A stretch of DNA of 64,000 bases from Thinopyrum elongatum (lineage: Eukaryota > Streptophyta > Magnoliopsida > Poales > Poaceae), in NCBI GenBank assembly GCA_011799875.1, contig CM022303.1:218022255-218086254 (forward strand), written 5' to 3'. Below, piece after piece: positions 18,481 to 29,754 of the stretch; position 1 is the stretch's first letter; each line of letters begins with the position of its first letter. A program made the position numbers and the translations under genes. Below the pieces are notes generated by a model. The model saw only the letters and a list, made by a program, of their open reading frames with translations. It did not search any database and was not told the DNA's origin.

Positions 18481-20261
18481 TGTTGGAATATGCCCTAGAG
18501 GCAATAATAAAGTGGTTATTATTATATTTCCTTAATCATGATAAAGGTTTATTATTCATGCTAAAATTGTATTGACCGAAAACTTAAATGCATGTGTGGA
18601 TACATAAACAAATACCGTGTCCCTAGTGAGCCTCTACTAGACTAGCTCGTTAATCAAAAGATGGTTAAGGTTTCCTAACCATAGGCATGTGTTGTCACTT
18701 GATAACGAAATCACATCATTAGGAGAATGATGTGATGGACAAGACCCATCCGTTAGCTTAGCATATGATTGTTCAGTTTATTGCTACTGCTTTCTTAATG
18801 TCAAATACATATTCCTTCGACCATGAGATCATGCGACTCCCGGATACCGAAGGAATACCTTGTGTGCTATCAAACATCACAACGTAACTGGGTGATCATA
18901 AAGGTGCTCTACAGGTATCTCCGAAGGTGTCTGTTGAGTTGGCGTGAATCAAGATTGGGATTTGTCACTCTGTATGACGGAGAGGTATCTCTGGGCCCTC
19001 TCGGTAATACAGCATCACAAGAAGCTTGCAAGCAAAGTGACTAAGGAGTTAGTTGCCAGATGATGCATTACGGAACGAGTAAAGAGACTTGTCGGTAACG
19101 AGATTGAACTAGGTATGGAGATACCGACGATCGAACCTCGGGCAAGTAACATACCGACAGACAAAGGGAACTATGTATGTTGTCATAAAGGTTCGACCAA
19201 TAAAGACCTTCATAGAATATGTAGGAACCAATATGGGCATCCAGGTCCCGCTATTGGTTATTGACCGTAGAAGTGTATCGGTCATGTATACATCATTCTT
19301 GAACCCGTAGGGTCCGCACGCTTAACGTTCGTTGACGATATAGTACTATATGAGTTATGTGAGTTGGTGACTGAATGTTGTTGGGAGTCCCGGATGTGAT
19401 CACGGACATGACGAGGAGCTCCGGAATGGTCCGGAGGTAAAGATCGATATATAGGATGATACTATTTGGTCTTCGTAAAGGTTTCAGAATGCACTAGAGT
19501 TTTATCGGAGTGCCGGAAGGGGTTCCGGGAGTCCACGGGGAGTTATTGGGCTTAACGGGCCAATGAGAAGGGGGCACACCAGCCCATAGGGGGCTGGCGC
19601 ACCCACCTCCTGGCCGCCGGCCCTATGGAAGGAAGGGAAGAGTGCCAGCCCCCTCTTACCTTCTCTTCCACATGAGAAAAAGGAAATGGGGGGCGCCTCC
19701 CCTCCTGCCTTCTCCCCTGCGCCATAGGAAGGAAAGGGGGGCGCCTAGGGCAGGCCCCTAGGGTGGCCGCCGGCCCCCTTTGGGGGCGCCTAGTGCTGCC
19801 TCCCCTCCCCCCTCCACCTAAATATATGAGAGAAGGGGAGGGTAAACACACACCATGATTCCCAAGCTGTGTGCGGTGCCCCCTCTCCCTCTAGTTCTAG
19901 TTCCTCCTCCGTCCACGTCCGTTGTGCTTGGCGAAGCCCTGTAGAATAGTTTCACCACCACCATCACCATGTCGTCGTGCTGCCGGAACTCATCTACTAC
20001 TTCGCCTCTCTTGCTAGATCGAGAAGGCGAGGACGTCATCGAGCTGAACGTGTGCTAAACATGGAGGTGCCGTACGTTCGGTACTTGATCGGGATGGATC
20101 GTGAAGGTGTTCAACTACATCAACCGCGTTGATAAACGCTTCCGCTTAGCGATCTACAAGGGTATGTAGATGCTCTTCCCCTCTTGTAGCTATGCATCTC
20201 CATGGATAGATCTTGCGTGTGCATAGAATTTTTTTTGTTTTCCATGCAACGTTCCCCAACA
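18481..20261 (+). repeat. Copia solo LTR (Angela/WIS/BARE type) with AAGAC target duplication
   Basis: It starts TGTTGGAATATGCCCTAGAG and ends CCATGCAACGTTCCCCAACA, the termini I recognise from the abundant Triticeae Angela/WIS/BARE Copia group. The interior has the familiar GTAACTGGGTGA, GGAACGAGTAAAGAGACTTG and GGGCATCCAGGTCCCGCTAT blocks. AAGAC lies at 18476-18480 and 20262-20266. At 1781 bp it is a full-length LTR, with no internal domain, so it arose by LTR-LTR recombination. It interrupts the LINE. A TATA-like AAATATATGAG lies near 19820. Confidence 0.93.
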
Positions 20262-20266
20262 AAGAC

Positions 20267-22700
20267 CTGGTTTCCTCAAAGTATGACATGTGTTGATTTT
20301 ATTTTTAGAAGATAGCTAGAGGAAACACTGGATCTTAGGAGGCACTTTAATATGCCAAACATCAGGTAGATATACTAGATGCACACCTCAAAAATTAACA
20401 AATGCATATAAGCACCTAGCGAGTAAATGTGTTTAGACTCGTATTACTACAACAAAGAGTCATCTAGATCTATGAACAAAATTGTACTAGCTATACTTTG
20501 CACATCATGCCACTGTAGCATAAGATCCTCAGATAAAGTTCTTTTGAAAGAAACTTTAAGGTGTTGCCCATGCTAAATCTCAGCAATTGTTTTATATTTT
20601 TCATTGACATGTAATACAATTCCTAAAATTGGGTTACTAAAGGAGCATTATCAAACCAACAATTCTCCCAAAGTCACCCATTTAGATCCTAGATTAACAG
20701 CTTGCATAGCCCACACAATTCATTTCCATAACTGGGAAGGATGTGGGTAATGACATCAAACGATATTGGAGACTTGGTATTATATTTAGCATCTACTACC
20801 TTTCTCCATAAAGATCCTTCCCCCTCAAGATATCTTTTAACCTAGGATCCAATGCAATGAGACATAAATTCATATTCTGTAGGTTAGGGATCTCCTTGCC
20901 CCGAAACTCTTTCTTCATGCAAATAGAAGATCAATTAGCCAAATGTATCTTATCTTTACCTTCACTATCACTTCATAAACAGTTGGACATTTCAGAATTA
21001 ATTAAAGAAATTTCCCACTTAGGAAATTTACATAAAGGAAACATATAAATTAGGATGCTAGCTAAACAAGATCTAATTAGAGTAATTTTCCCAATGTAAG
21101 AGAGAAGCTTTCCTCTCCAACCAGCAATCCTAGCTAACATCTTATCTAACAAAGATTACAAATACTCCCTACAAAGTTTCTCAAAGTAGAGGGTAATCCT
21201 AGATACTTAATAGGTAAACTACCAGCAATACATTGATTGATTTCAAGGAGAGGATCAATTTCACCTTCATCAAAATTAATGAGAACTATCTCACTTCTAT
21301 GATAGTTGATACTCATGCCAGAAATTAACTCAAAACAAGTTAAAATACATTTCATATTAACAACTTTCAGGTCCTTTCCTAAGAAAAGGAGGGTCTCATT
21401 TGCATATTGTAAGCACATGACCCCCATGGAACAAAATTAGAGCAAAGCCCATTCACTAGACCCGCTTGACCTCCCTTGACTAACATCCTAGCAAAAACAT
21501 CAAGCACTATATTAAACATCAAGCCTCTCCCTGCCTTAGGCCTTTATGTGTGAAAAATAAGTCACTCTCCACTCCATCACCTTTAACACCTAAAGACCCT
21601 ATTGGGTAATGCTTTTGATCCAACATATCCATTTCTTACCAAAAGCTCTTATAGATAAAACCTCATATAAGAAATCTAATTTAACTTTATCATAAGCCTT
21701 TTCTAAAAAACTTGGGGACACCGGGAGAGGCTCCCATTGACTTTGAATTAGCTAAAAGTCAGGACTAGTTACATATGTACATGGGAGGCTTAAAAGAGGG
21801 GGCGGGGTGTGAGACAGGTAATCTAGAGTCTAAAAAAATAAAAATACAGCAAGAGATGTGATTAACACCAAGCTAAAGTGAAGCAACAAAAGAATGTATG
21901 AAGGGGTGTAAGCTATATTTTGTCCTATGCACCATCATAGATAAATCATCACTGAATCTGGTTATCCATGAGTAATGTGATGGTGCAATCCCCCTAAAAT
22001 GTTTGTAGTTCCTCTCCTTCCAGAACCCCAAGCTGCAATGATGAAGATCTCCATGAATAATGGTCCTCTATCATAAACCTTCTCATAGTCCATTTTAGAA
22101 ACTAATCCTTTCTGGCCAGAAGAAACTACATAATGCACCACTTCATGAGCAGTAACTACACTTTCTAAGATAAACCTAAAGTCAGATTGATGACATGATA
22201 TTTATCTGCCAATCATCAAAGCTAATCTATTAGTTAGCAGTTTAGTAAAAAAATTGAAACAACAATTTAGTAGACTAGGGCTAATTTCCTCATATTTCTA
22301 GCATTGTTCTCTTCAGGGACAAAACTAATCGTAGCAAAATTAAGTTTGAAGATAACTAGATCTTACTTAATCCATTTATCCAACATATTAATAAGATCCC
22401 TGTGATGATCTCCAAAAAACTTTGAAAGAACAAAAAGGTAGCCCATCTAGGCTAGGGGCCCCATCAGAATAAGAGCTAAAAATTGTATTCTTAATTACTT
22501 CATCAGTAAATTTAGATTCCAGAAGTGTATTATCCTCTTGGGATACTTTCTCTCCCTCGGCAAACAAATCTGCCTAAAGACACATCTGAGGCCTAGGTTC
22601 CCAACACAAAAGATCTTTATAATAATCTACAACTATTTTCCTCACTCCTACTCCATCAGTAATTGGATCCTTAGGTCCATCAAGCACATGAATTAACTTT
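20267..22700 (-). pseudogene. LINE ORF2 reverse transcriptase remnant
   Basis: The RT finger and palm blocks are visible in the order expected for plant L1 elements. The polymerase active site, normally YADD, reads YANE here (LQYANETLLF), so both aspartates are lost. The following block, ILTCFELISGMSINYHRSEI, and the IKYLGLP motif are well kept. An intact protein would nick target DNA and prime reverse transcription there. Stops and frame changes are frequent, and two other elements are inserted in it. Only 21146-21427 remains open for more than 90 codons. Confidence 0.78.
21704..22068 (-). mobile_element. Short 5'-truncated LINE insertion inside the LINE
   Basis: The host LINE is interrupted within the codons for D-EKAYD. 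The sequence TATCATAAGCCTTTTC (21688-21703) recurs as TATCATAAACCTTCTC (22069-22084), 14 of 16 matching, as expected of a LINE-style target duplication. The 365-bp insert translates on the minus strand as SHYSWITRFSDDLSMMVHRT, like the C-terminal end of a LINE ORF2, followed by a 3' tail. No poly(A) is evident; the 3' side ends AAGTTTTTT. Confidence 0.65.
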
Positions 22701-22720
22701 TTTTAACAAAAAAATCATTT

Positions 22721-23240
22721 TTCTGGTTATCATAAAAAAATAAGGATAATGCAATATTAGTTTTTAAGAAAAAAGATTTTGAATTTTTTTTTAAAATTAG
22801 ACGTTTCTCTATAAATCACATAGTGTGCTTTGCAACCGTTCTCATCTAAACGGGATTTTGCGCACACTTATTTATCTAATAAAAATATTACTAAAACTGC
22901 TTTCCTAAAAAAAATCTATTAAATGCTTTTTGTTAGAACTAAAAGTTAATTTTGGTTATCAAAACAACGCACTACAAATTTGCCGGTCGAAATGCTCGCT
23001 GGTGTTTTTTTTCCTTTGAGCTACTCTATGATGTGTGTGAGTGTGTGTGTTTGCGGGTAGGAAGTTTGTTATAAAACGATAGAGTTACAATCAAGAGGCA
23101 AGAGATCCTCGATACATGTGGCCCTCGGTGTAGGGAAACAACAATGCTACATTCAGTGCGGCTATAACTTACCAAACAATCTGCTACTCTAGTTTGTTCA
23201 CGACGAAACTCCATGGAATAAACTCTTGCTCATCCATCAG
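22721..23240. other. AT-rich spacer with a GT microsatellite
   Basis: The sequence 22721-22990 is A/T-rich with no coding signal. A (GT)n-like run, TGTGTGTGAGTGTGTGTGTT, lies at 23031-23050. The rest has a short minus-strand frame (23214 to 23026) that I cannot assign. Confidence 0.5.
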
Positions 23241-23758
23241 GGCCTTAGGACGCGTTTGGTTACCTGCATTAAGCCCGGCCAGGACCGCGCGGACAATTTT
23301 TGACCTGTTTGGTTGCTCTAGTCACATCTAAAAGTTGTCCCGCATGAAACTTAAAGCACCTCTGGGCCTGCATCCAGAGGAACGCTCAAATCGGCCATTT
23401 TTCAGAGCCAGGCCCCGATCGGTGCTACCCTAGGAACGTGGGCGTGGGCAGTTGCACTCATGGATGCGGTCTCGAGACGTCAGGTTGTTTCCCAAAGCCG
23501 CGTCATAAATTACCCTCACCCCCCTTCCTCACCGCTCTCTCCCCTCTTCCCCACTCACACTGGCGGCGGCAACCACCGGAGCGACTACAAGGCGATCCAA
23601 GACGGCAGCGAGCACCAGATTGTGCAATGCATCGGCAATGGCGGTAAGCCCTTACCCTGTCTCTCGATTTACTGCTTCCGAGTCATGGTAGATTCAATTT
23701 GTGGACAAGGTTGGAGCATTAGGGAGGGGGTGGAACACATCGTTGGTGGGGGATTGGT
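23241..23758. other. GC-rich DNA, probably DNA-transposon remnant
   Basis: GACGCGTTTGGTTACCTGCA at 23251 and the nearby CTGTTTGGTTGCTCTAGTCA resemble the ends of grass MITEs or small DNA transposons. Downstream, GGCAGCGAGCACCAGATTGT lies in a GC-rich open stretch on the plus strand that ends at GGTAAG, a possible splice donor near 23643. No protein is recognised. Confidence 0.35.
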
Positions 23759-23876
23759 TTAGGGGAAACAATGCCGATGAACCCTCGAATCCATTGGTTC
23801 TGCACCGATGGCTTCTAGGGTTCTTACGGTCATTTTTTTATTACATCCGAGGTAGGGGATTGGGGTACAAACTTGT

Positions 23877-24191
23877 TTAGAAGCACCTAATACTAGCCGT
23901 GGTGACCTTGGAGTCGCGTCGAGCGGCGGGGGGCGTAGCCATCTTCTTTTCTTCCAACACCGCAACACCTGTAGTCTCGTCCTCATCATCTTCGTCAAGA
24001 ACAATGGGCCTTGCACAGTCGCCTGCCGCCGATGCCCTGGCCACCATCTGCACCACGTCGTTGTCACCCTTAGAGGACAGCAATGTCCTAGTCCAGTACG
24101 CTGCGGCGCGCTGGTCTTGAGGCTCCTTGTACTCCCTATACTTGGCCCATCTTGCCCTCTGTCCAGCATCACCGGAGTTTGCCTGATTCAT
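23877..24191 (-). CDS. Hypothetical 104-residue protein start, probably transposon-derived
   Basis: The frame starts at 24191 (MNQANSGDAGQRARW), only ten bases from the CACTA end, so the promoter and possibly the true N-terminus were cut off by that insertion. The protein has a basic, aromatic opening (KYREYKEPQDQRAAAYW), then PIVLDEDDEDE, a hydrophobic core followed by acids that looks like a SUMO-interacting motif, then EEKKMATPP. It ends at 23877; codon use suggests the reading continues in another frame towards 23759. I do not recognise the family with certainty. The charge pattern resembles the accessory ORFs of Harbinger elements, but this is a guess. Confidence 0.35.
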   Translation of the reverse strand: MNQANSGDAGQRARWAKYREYKEPQDQRAAAYWTRTLLSSKGDNDVVQMVARASAAGDCARPIVLDEDDEDETTGVAVLEEKKMATPPAARRDSKVTTASIRCF

Positions 24192-24699
24192 GGCCCGGCG
24201 TCACTACAAAAAAAAGACACATCCGTGACATTTTGGGCCAAACGAATTTTTTTTCTGTCATGCTTATGACACTTCTATGACGATAATTATACAAAAGCAC
24301 GTATCATCATAGATGTGGTGGGCTCCTACTTCTATGACAAAAAATCATGACAGAAAATGGGCTTTTCGTCCTGGGCGGGCCGGGGACGCAGCTGCATGAC
24401 ATTCTTTGGGCCGTCCATGACGGAAAAAATCGTGGTAGAAGTGAGGGCGAAGAAAATATCGGGGAGTTCCCGGTTACGGTGGGTGGTCGGGGCCGAGCGA
24501 TGCACGGAGGTTTGCACGTTTCTCTCATACACGTACGCGTGTGTATGCGAGGCGTTGGGCTCTAACTGATCCCGAGCGAGGCGTTCGCTTACTGAACCTG
24601 AGCGATTGCACTAGCTACGTAACTGAACCCGAGCGATCTTTCCCTGGCTGTTAACTGAACCCGAGCAATTTCTTCGCTACTGCTGCTAACTAAAGACGA

Positions 24700-25410
24700 T
24701 CGAACCTGCCTCTTGATGAACAGTGACCGTTGTTGGGGTTGGATGAACAGTCCCGGTGGGGGTTGGATGAACAGGACCCTGTGGTAGTAGTAGGCCGTTG
24801 CCGCTGGATGAAAAGGACCCCGATCGAGAGGAGGACACCCGAGTCGGTTGGGGGTGGATGAACAGAACCCCGTGGAGGGCTGGTTGAATAGTAGCCGGTG
24901 GAGGGTGGAATGAACAGGACCCCGTGGATAAACAGTAGCTGGTGGAGGGAGGAAGTCGACGGTGGATGAACAGTAGCGGGTGGAGGCTGGAGGAAGTCGA
25001 TGGTTGATGAACAGTAGCCCGTGGAGGATGGAGCGAGGCACTAGACGGTGGATGAACAATAGCCTGTGGAGTCCCGTTTTGCGGTACGCCACACCCCTCC
25101 CGATGAACGGGACACTGTTTCGACCGTAGGTGCTCCAACACAAGTCAGTTTCCTCCGTTTTGCGGTACGCCACAACCCTCCTGATCAACAGCACCCCATT
25201 TTGACTGTAGCCGGTCGAACAGAAGGCCGTTTCCTCTGTACTGTGGTACGCCAGACCCCGTTTCGGCTGTTCCGTACAAGCCGGTTGGCTCCCGTTGAAC
25301 AGGACGCATTCTGACCCAGTCTGTTGCCTCCCAATGAATAGGACGCTGTTTCTCCGTTCCGACCCAGCCGGTTGGCTGCCCGATGAACAGGACGCCGTTG
25401 CTGCCATCCG
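24700..25410. repeat. Array of about 17 GATGAACAG-type repeats
   Basis: Variants of GGATGAACAGTAGCCCG or GATGAACAGGACCCCG recur about every 35-50 bases from 24715 to 25395, becoming irregular after 25080. The longest minus-strand open frame (24589-25428, rich in HRLLFIHR and HPPPATVH patterns) is a by-product of this repeat. In CACTA elements such arrays serve as transposase-binding sites; that role here is inferred. Confidence 0.7.
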
Positions 25411-25871
25411 TTGCCTCTCCATGTACACAAGCCCTGGTCGTACGTATGCGCGAGTAGGCGTTCGAGACCGCGCCCGTATGTACGTACGTGGCCGTATTTT
25501 TTGGCATCTGGCTGTACATACGTGTACACGGTTTAGACTGGACTGCCTGAACTGCTACGTCGGGGACTCTACTACTACACGTGCCGCTGCTTGCTCAGCC
25601 ACGGTTCATCATTGCAGAGAGACCAATCAACCAGTATGTACATACACGTTCACGACCAGACAGACAATGCTACGTACGCTTCGACCGGGTGGGTCCGAGC
25701 TGTCAGGGAGGATAAGGATGCACTTCCTTGCGTGCGAAGATATAGCTAGTGGGTCCCGACTATCAGGGGAAGGAATCATTTTTATTTTGCGAGTAATAAG
25801 GAGGCACTTCCTTGTGTTCGAAGATGTAGCTGGTGGGTCCAGCTGTCAGCCTCACAGCCTAAAGTCCTCTT

Positions 25872-27178
25872 TCGATGGCTATCATTCATTGACCTCGTTG
25901 ACCACGAGGCGCCGAGAGCATCAAGGCGGTGGACGATGGCGAGGCCTAGGAAGGAAACGACGCGGAGCCAGAGAAGACGAGGCAGGTGGATGCCCACGCG
26001 AAGGGGAGTACGAGGGTTCACTGGTTCGGCTGCAGCGTAAGGCTGCCGTCGCCGGAGAATAACAGGGGATGTGGGTGAGTAGAGGGAAGGCCTGGCCAGT
26101 CATAGTATGGTCGGTCCGTGAGGCCTACGAGGCAGCACAGCCGGCCACGGGAGGCTAGAGCAGGCGGTACGGCGGGCGCTGGTTTGGGCGGCTGGAGCAA
26201 GAAGACCAGAGGTTGAAGACGTAGCACGACCGTTGATTTAACATCCAACGGTCACTGCAGCTAGTCGTTTTGACTAAGTTGACAGAGCCCGTACGCGTCA
26301 ACTTAGTTGGCCCACAAGTCAGCCTCCAAATCTGGTGGGTCCCAGCTAGCAGGGGGAATCATTTTTTTGCTCGTAATAAGGTGGCAGTTCCTTGCGTGCG
26401 AAGATGTTTTCTGGTTTTTTAAATTTCTTCTTTTTCGAGTTAGAATAAAAATAAAACATTTTAGCATCTTTGGTACAATCTATATTTTCGCGAAATGGAT
26501 CATAATAAAGCTGGTGGGTCCCAGCTGTCAGGGAGAGGTAACTTTTTTTTCCGCGTAATAAAGGAAACACTTCCTTGCGTGCGAAGATGTAGCTGGTGGC
26601 TCAAACCTGTCGGGGGGGGGGGGAATCATTTGTTTTTGCATTATGAGGGACTTGCTCGCGTGCGGCCATGGGCCATGTGGGTCCCTACTGTCAGCCACTC
26701 CACGTACATGCCTCTTCCGATGGTTGTCGTTTGTTGACAAAGTTGACCACGCCGCGCCGAGAGAACCAACGCGATGGACGATGGCGAGGCCTAGGAAGGG
26801 AACGATCCGGAGCCGGCGAAGACACAACAGTGGATGCCCACGCGGAGGGGAGTACGAGGGTTCACTGGTTCGGCTGCGGTGTGAGGCTGCCGTCGCCGGA
26901 GAATAACAGGAGGTGTTGGTGAATAGAGGAATGGCCTGGACGGCGATGGGAGTAGGGTGGGCCGGTGAGGCCTGCGCGACAGCACAGCCGGCCACGGGAG
27001 ACGGTAGCAGGCGGAACCGCCGGCGGTGGTTTGGGTGGCTGAAGCATCAATATCCGAGATTGAAGAAGCACCACAGCCGTTGGATGAACATCCAATGGCC
27101 ACTGCTACTAGAATCGTGTATTGACTATAAGTTGACAAAGCATTGCGTACGCATCATCTTAGTAGGCCCACAAGTGAC
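25872..27178. repeat. Direct duplication of about 430 bp inside the CACTA element
   Basis: Copies at 25872-26322 and 26718-27178 share CGATGG, GTTGACCACG, GTGGACGATGGCGAGGCCTA (second copy ATGGACGATGG), GGGGAGTACGAGGGTTCACT, GGCTGCCGTCGCCGGAGAAT, AGCACAGCCGGCCACGGGAG and a final GGCCCACAAGT. A smaller unit, CTTCCTTGCGTGCGAAGATG followed by GGTGGGTCC, recurs at 25722, 26390 and 26570. A run of 13 G lies at 26611-26623. None of the open frames in the copies is conserved enough to call a gene. Confidence 0.75.
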
Positions 27179-27840
27179 CATCACATCTGTGGCAAAGAAA
27201 ATATAGCCCATTTGCGATTTGTGATAATGTAAAGCCCATTTTTTAATTCTAATGGAATTTACTCAGCCCATTTACTGTTTGTTAAAATTACAACCCATTT
27301 TCTAGTCAGGACAATGGTTAATAATTTCAACCAACCGCTCAAAAAAATTCAACAAAATTTCCCATATTTTGAAGGGATCCGAAATATTTTTTATCTCGAA
27401 ATTTCGAGCCAGATTAAATATAATTTCAAAATAAATTTGTATTAGGTAAAAATCCAACGAAATTTTGTGCGCGCAACAAGTAATGAAATTAAAAAATTTA
27501 AAATCCAAAAATAGTAATTTTGAAACTAATTACCTATTCGGTGCATTTTTTTATATTTACAGCCAAATTTTTATAATTACAACCCATTTATTATTTCTTA
27601 AAGCTCATTTTCTTAGCAAGTCTAATGCGGGGCGGAGAATAACATGTTGACCTGGGTTGGCTATTCCGCAAAAAAAGTATAGCTGGGCTAGCCATTTTCA
27701 CATTGAAAAAATAATATCTGGGCTGGATATTTGGTCGACATAAAATAATAGCCTGGGATAGACGGGCCACAACCCACCCAGTTGATACCCTGCTCCTCTG
27801 AACAACAACAAAAATATCGCTCAAGAAAAACTCTGCTCAC

Positions 27841-28139
27841 ACCTCCAAATTATCGGAAAGGTGTGAGAGTGTGTACAAATAAAGAATTTTAATTTCAATT
27901 ATCGAAAAGGTGTGAGAGTATGTACAGTTTGCCCTCTCTCAATAATTATGGTTTGTTGTGTTCGGCCTAAACTTGGTCAAACTTTACAAAGTTTGACTTC
28001 AGTCAAATCTAATGTGCAGAGTAAATAAAAACGGAGGGGTACTACCTCCATCCGGGTTTTTAGTCCACACCATGTTTTTAAACAAAGTTTGACCACATAT
28101 TTAGTTAAAAGCTGGACAAATAAAATTACAGGATAGCTG
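27841..28139. mobile_element. Two truncated Stowaway/Mariner MITE halves
   Basis: At 27965-28045 CTTGGTCAAACTTTACAAAG followed by AAATAAAAACGGAGGGGTA is a right half. From 28042 TACTACCTCCATCCGGGTTT followed by AGTCCAC is a left half of another. Neither has its partner end. A short imperfect repeat, GGTGTGAGAGTGTGTACA / GGTGTGAGAGTATGTACA, lies at 27860 and 27910. Confidence 0.55.
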
Positions 28140-29375
28140 AAGACAAAGTTGTGAGAAGGCTTAGAAATCAATACAAAAAATTTGCTCTTAGTACCAACGT
28201 CGATGCTTCTTCGAGGAAACATTTGGTTCATATCCAATTGTGTGATAAAATTGCACCAACGTAAACGACTGCTCCAAGATGAACTAATGAAGGATATCGT
28301 CTTTGTGGTAACAAGCAAAGAGAACTGATGGAAGATAGCCTGTTCTTCATTGAACATCGATCAGCTTCACCAGCCGATGCAACCATGAGACGCAACCATA
28401 AGCATCGATAGCTCATCGTGGTGTAATGCATCATCAATTTTGGCATCATGTTTGGGTCAGGCACCAATGAAGTTTGACAATCCTCACTGTGGTTTGTCTC
28501 TTCTCGGTAATCAAGATCGAGAAAGGAAGAACTGAGCAACAGTGGCCATCCAATTTTGTGCAGTTCCACTAAAATTGAGGAAGACATGCCCGAGTATGGA
28601 AATACGCATCCCTGTTTGCAAAAATATAAAAAAAAATGATATTTAAGTAGTGTCGTTTCTTTGTTTTAGCAGTGGAACAAGATTAACAGCGGCATCTTAA
28701 TTGTCAATAAGAATTAATGAAATGTACACCAAAAAATAGAAGCATCATGATTTTCTTGATGGGAATTAAAGTAGGATACCCAAAGAAAAAAACTAAAGTA
28801 GGACAGAAGCATTTATCGACGCCTCTACGTGGGCATTGCTTCATTTTACCAGTGATAGTTTTAGATTAGCAGCAGCAATAGGAGAATATGGACAATGACC
28901 ACACAACCACCATGTACTTTTTATCGGAAAAAAATGTGTATACCTCCACCGATGCATAAATGATAAAGCATGACAACTTTTGGAATGGCCTTTCCTCTAT
29001 AATAGTAAAAAATAGGTGATGTTGGACCAGCCAACGAACCCTAGCTACTGTACATGGGGAGCAAGGGAGTAGTGGTATAGAAGAAAACCCGCATGCAGAG
29101 TACAATGAAGCATGAAATCCAAAAGAAGTTATACCTCAGGTGGGCGAGATCTGGCTTAGGCGGGCGGGCGGGATCTGCCCACACGACGGCAGCGAACAAG
29201 GGTGCGGAGGACCTTCGTCTGCGCTGGCGCCGGCTCAGAGAGGACGGTGCGCATCGGCTTCCTCCATCACCGACGGCGACAACGTCAACGCTGGACCTCC
29301 TCACCTCCCGCAGCGGACGGGATCCGGCCGGATCTGTGACCACCGGTGAGGAGAGAGATAGAGTGGACACTGTCA
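28140..29375 (-). repeat. Module U, copy 1: leader/promoter-like segment
   Basis: Three related segments occur in the window (here, 31440-32260 and 54126-55385). Shared anchors, left to right, are AGACAAAGTT with GAGAAGG, TGCAGTTCCACTAAAAT with CATCCCTGTT, a GC-rich stretch with GGCGGGATCTGCCCA and CGGCAGCGA, and GGATCTGTGACCA. Read on the minus strand this looks like a GC-rich first exon (29370-29130) with a donor-like step to AT-rich intron DNA, then a short second block. The minus-strand frame 29421-29041 is open but not conserved in phase among the copies, so it may be untranslated leader. This copy has lost its TATA region to another insertion. Confidence 0.55.
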
Positions 29376-29754
29376 TCTTGTTCAGACTAGCAAGAGGCCC
29401 ATGCGTTGCACGGAACATCAAGATGCATTCATATGAGTTGTTTATCTTGTGGGAGACAAATATGAACGAGGGAAGGCCTTATTTGCAAATGTGGAGAGGG
29501 GTGCGGGTATGTTTTTGCAAAATTGCCATAGTTTGCTTTCTATTCCTCAGATATAGATCAGACGATCTATATTGCAGGATGGCAGGCACACCATCATCAC
29601 CAACTCGGTTTTTTATAAGAGTAGAAATAGAGAGTAGAGATACGCGCGTTCCCGGAAAAAAGAAACGAAAACTGGCGGAGAAATCTTTTTTTAACGTACC
29701 AAGAAAGAAAACTCGATCAATAACATGCCCCCGCTTCCAGCTCACAGTTTGTAT
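29376..29754. other. Probable small transposon in module U copy 1
   Basis: GACTAGCAAGAGGCCCATGC followed by GTTGCACGG is a pattern common at the ends of grass MITEs (CCCGTGCGTTGCACGG). The insert breaks module U where the other copies have a TATA box. The right end may be near 29640 (AGAGTAGAGA). No gene is seen. Confidence 0.4.

Larger units (their letters stand above)
18291..22720 (-). mobile_element. L1-type LINE, decayed and interrupted
   Basis: Apart from two nested insertions, the minus strand across this span reads as LINE ORF2 from the reverse transcriptase (high coordinates) to the zinc-finger/C-terminal region (low coordinates). Anchors, in order, are SKFTDEVIKNTIFSSYSDGA near 22490, SPSLLNCCFNFFTKLLTNRL near 22240, KVKLDFLYEVLSIRAFGKKW near 21640, LQYANETLLFLGKDL at 21410, then WRKVVDAKYNTKSP near 20800. 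Both ends are approximate. The sequence is AT-rich with many stops. Confidence 0.75.
24202..27840 (+). mobile_element. CACTA transposon, left end certain, right end not found
   Basis: The left terminus reads CACTACAAAAAAAAGACACA followed by repeated GTGACA- and ATGACA-type motifs (TCTATGACGATAATT, TCATGACAGAAAATGGGC), as in CACTA subterminal regions. The preceding three bases are CGT. The interior holds tandem subterminal-like repeats and a 430-bp duplication. AGCCCATTT recurs four or more times at 27200-27610, and TAGCTGGGCTAGCCATTTTC at about 27681 is also typical of these elements. No transposase (TNPD/TNPA) is seen, so it is non-autonomous. A matching TTTTTTGTAGTG end is absent, so the right boundary at about 27840 is only where the familiar sequence stops. 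Confidence 0.7.

Noticed and set aside
24700..25410. Possible CRISPR-like array
   Set aside because: Units vary in length and sequence and lie in a plant transposon; no constant repeats with unique spacers.
24589..25428. 279-codon minus-strand frame rich in HRLLFIH
   Set aside because: It is produced by the GATGAACAG repeat array; no conserved domain.
25295..26062. 255-codon plus-strand frame
   Set aside because: It spans repeat array, spacer and duplicated block of the CACTA element, and its phase is not kept in the second copy.
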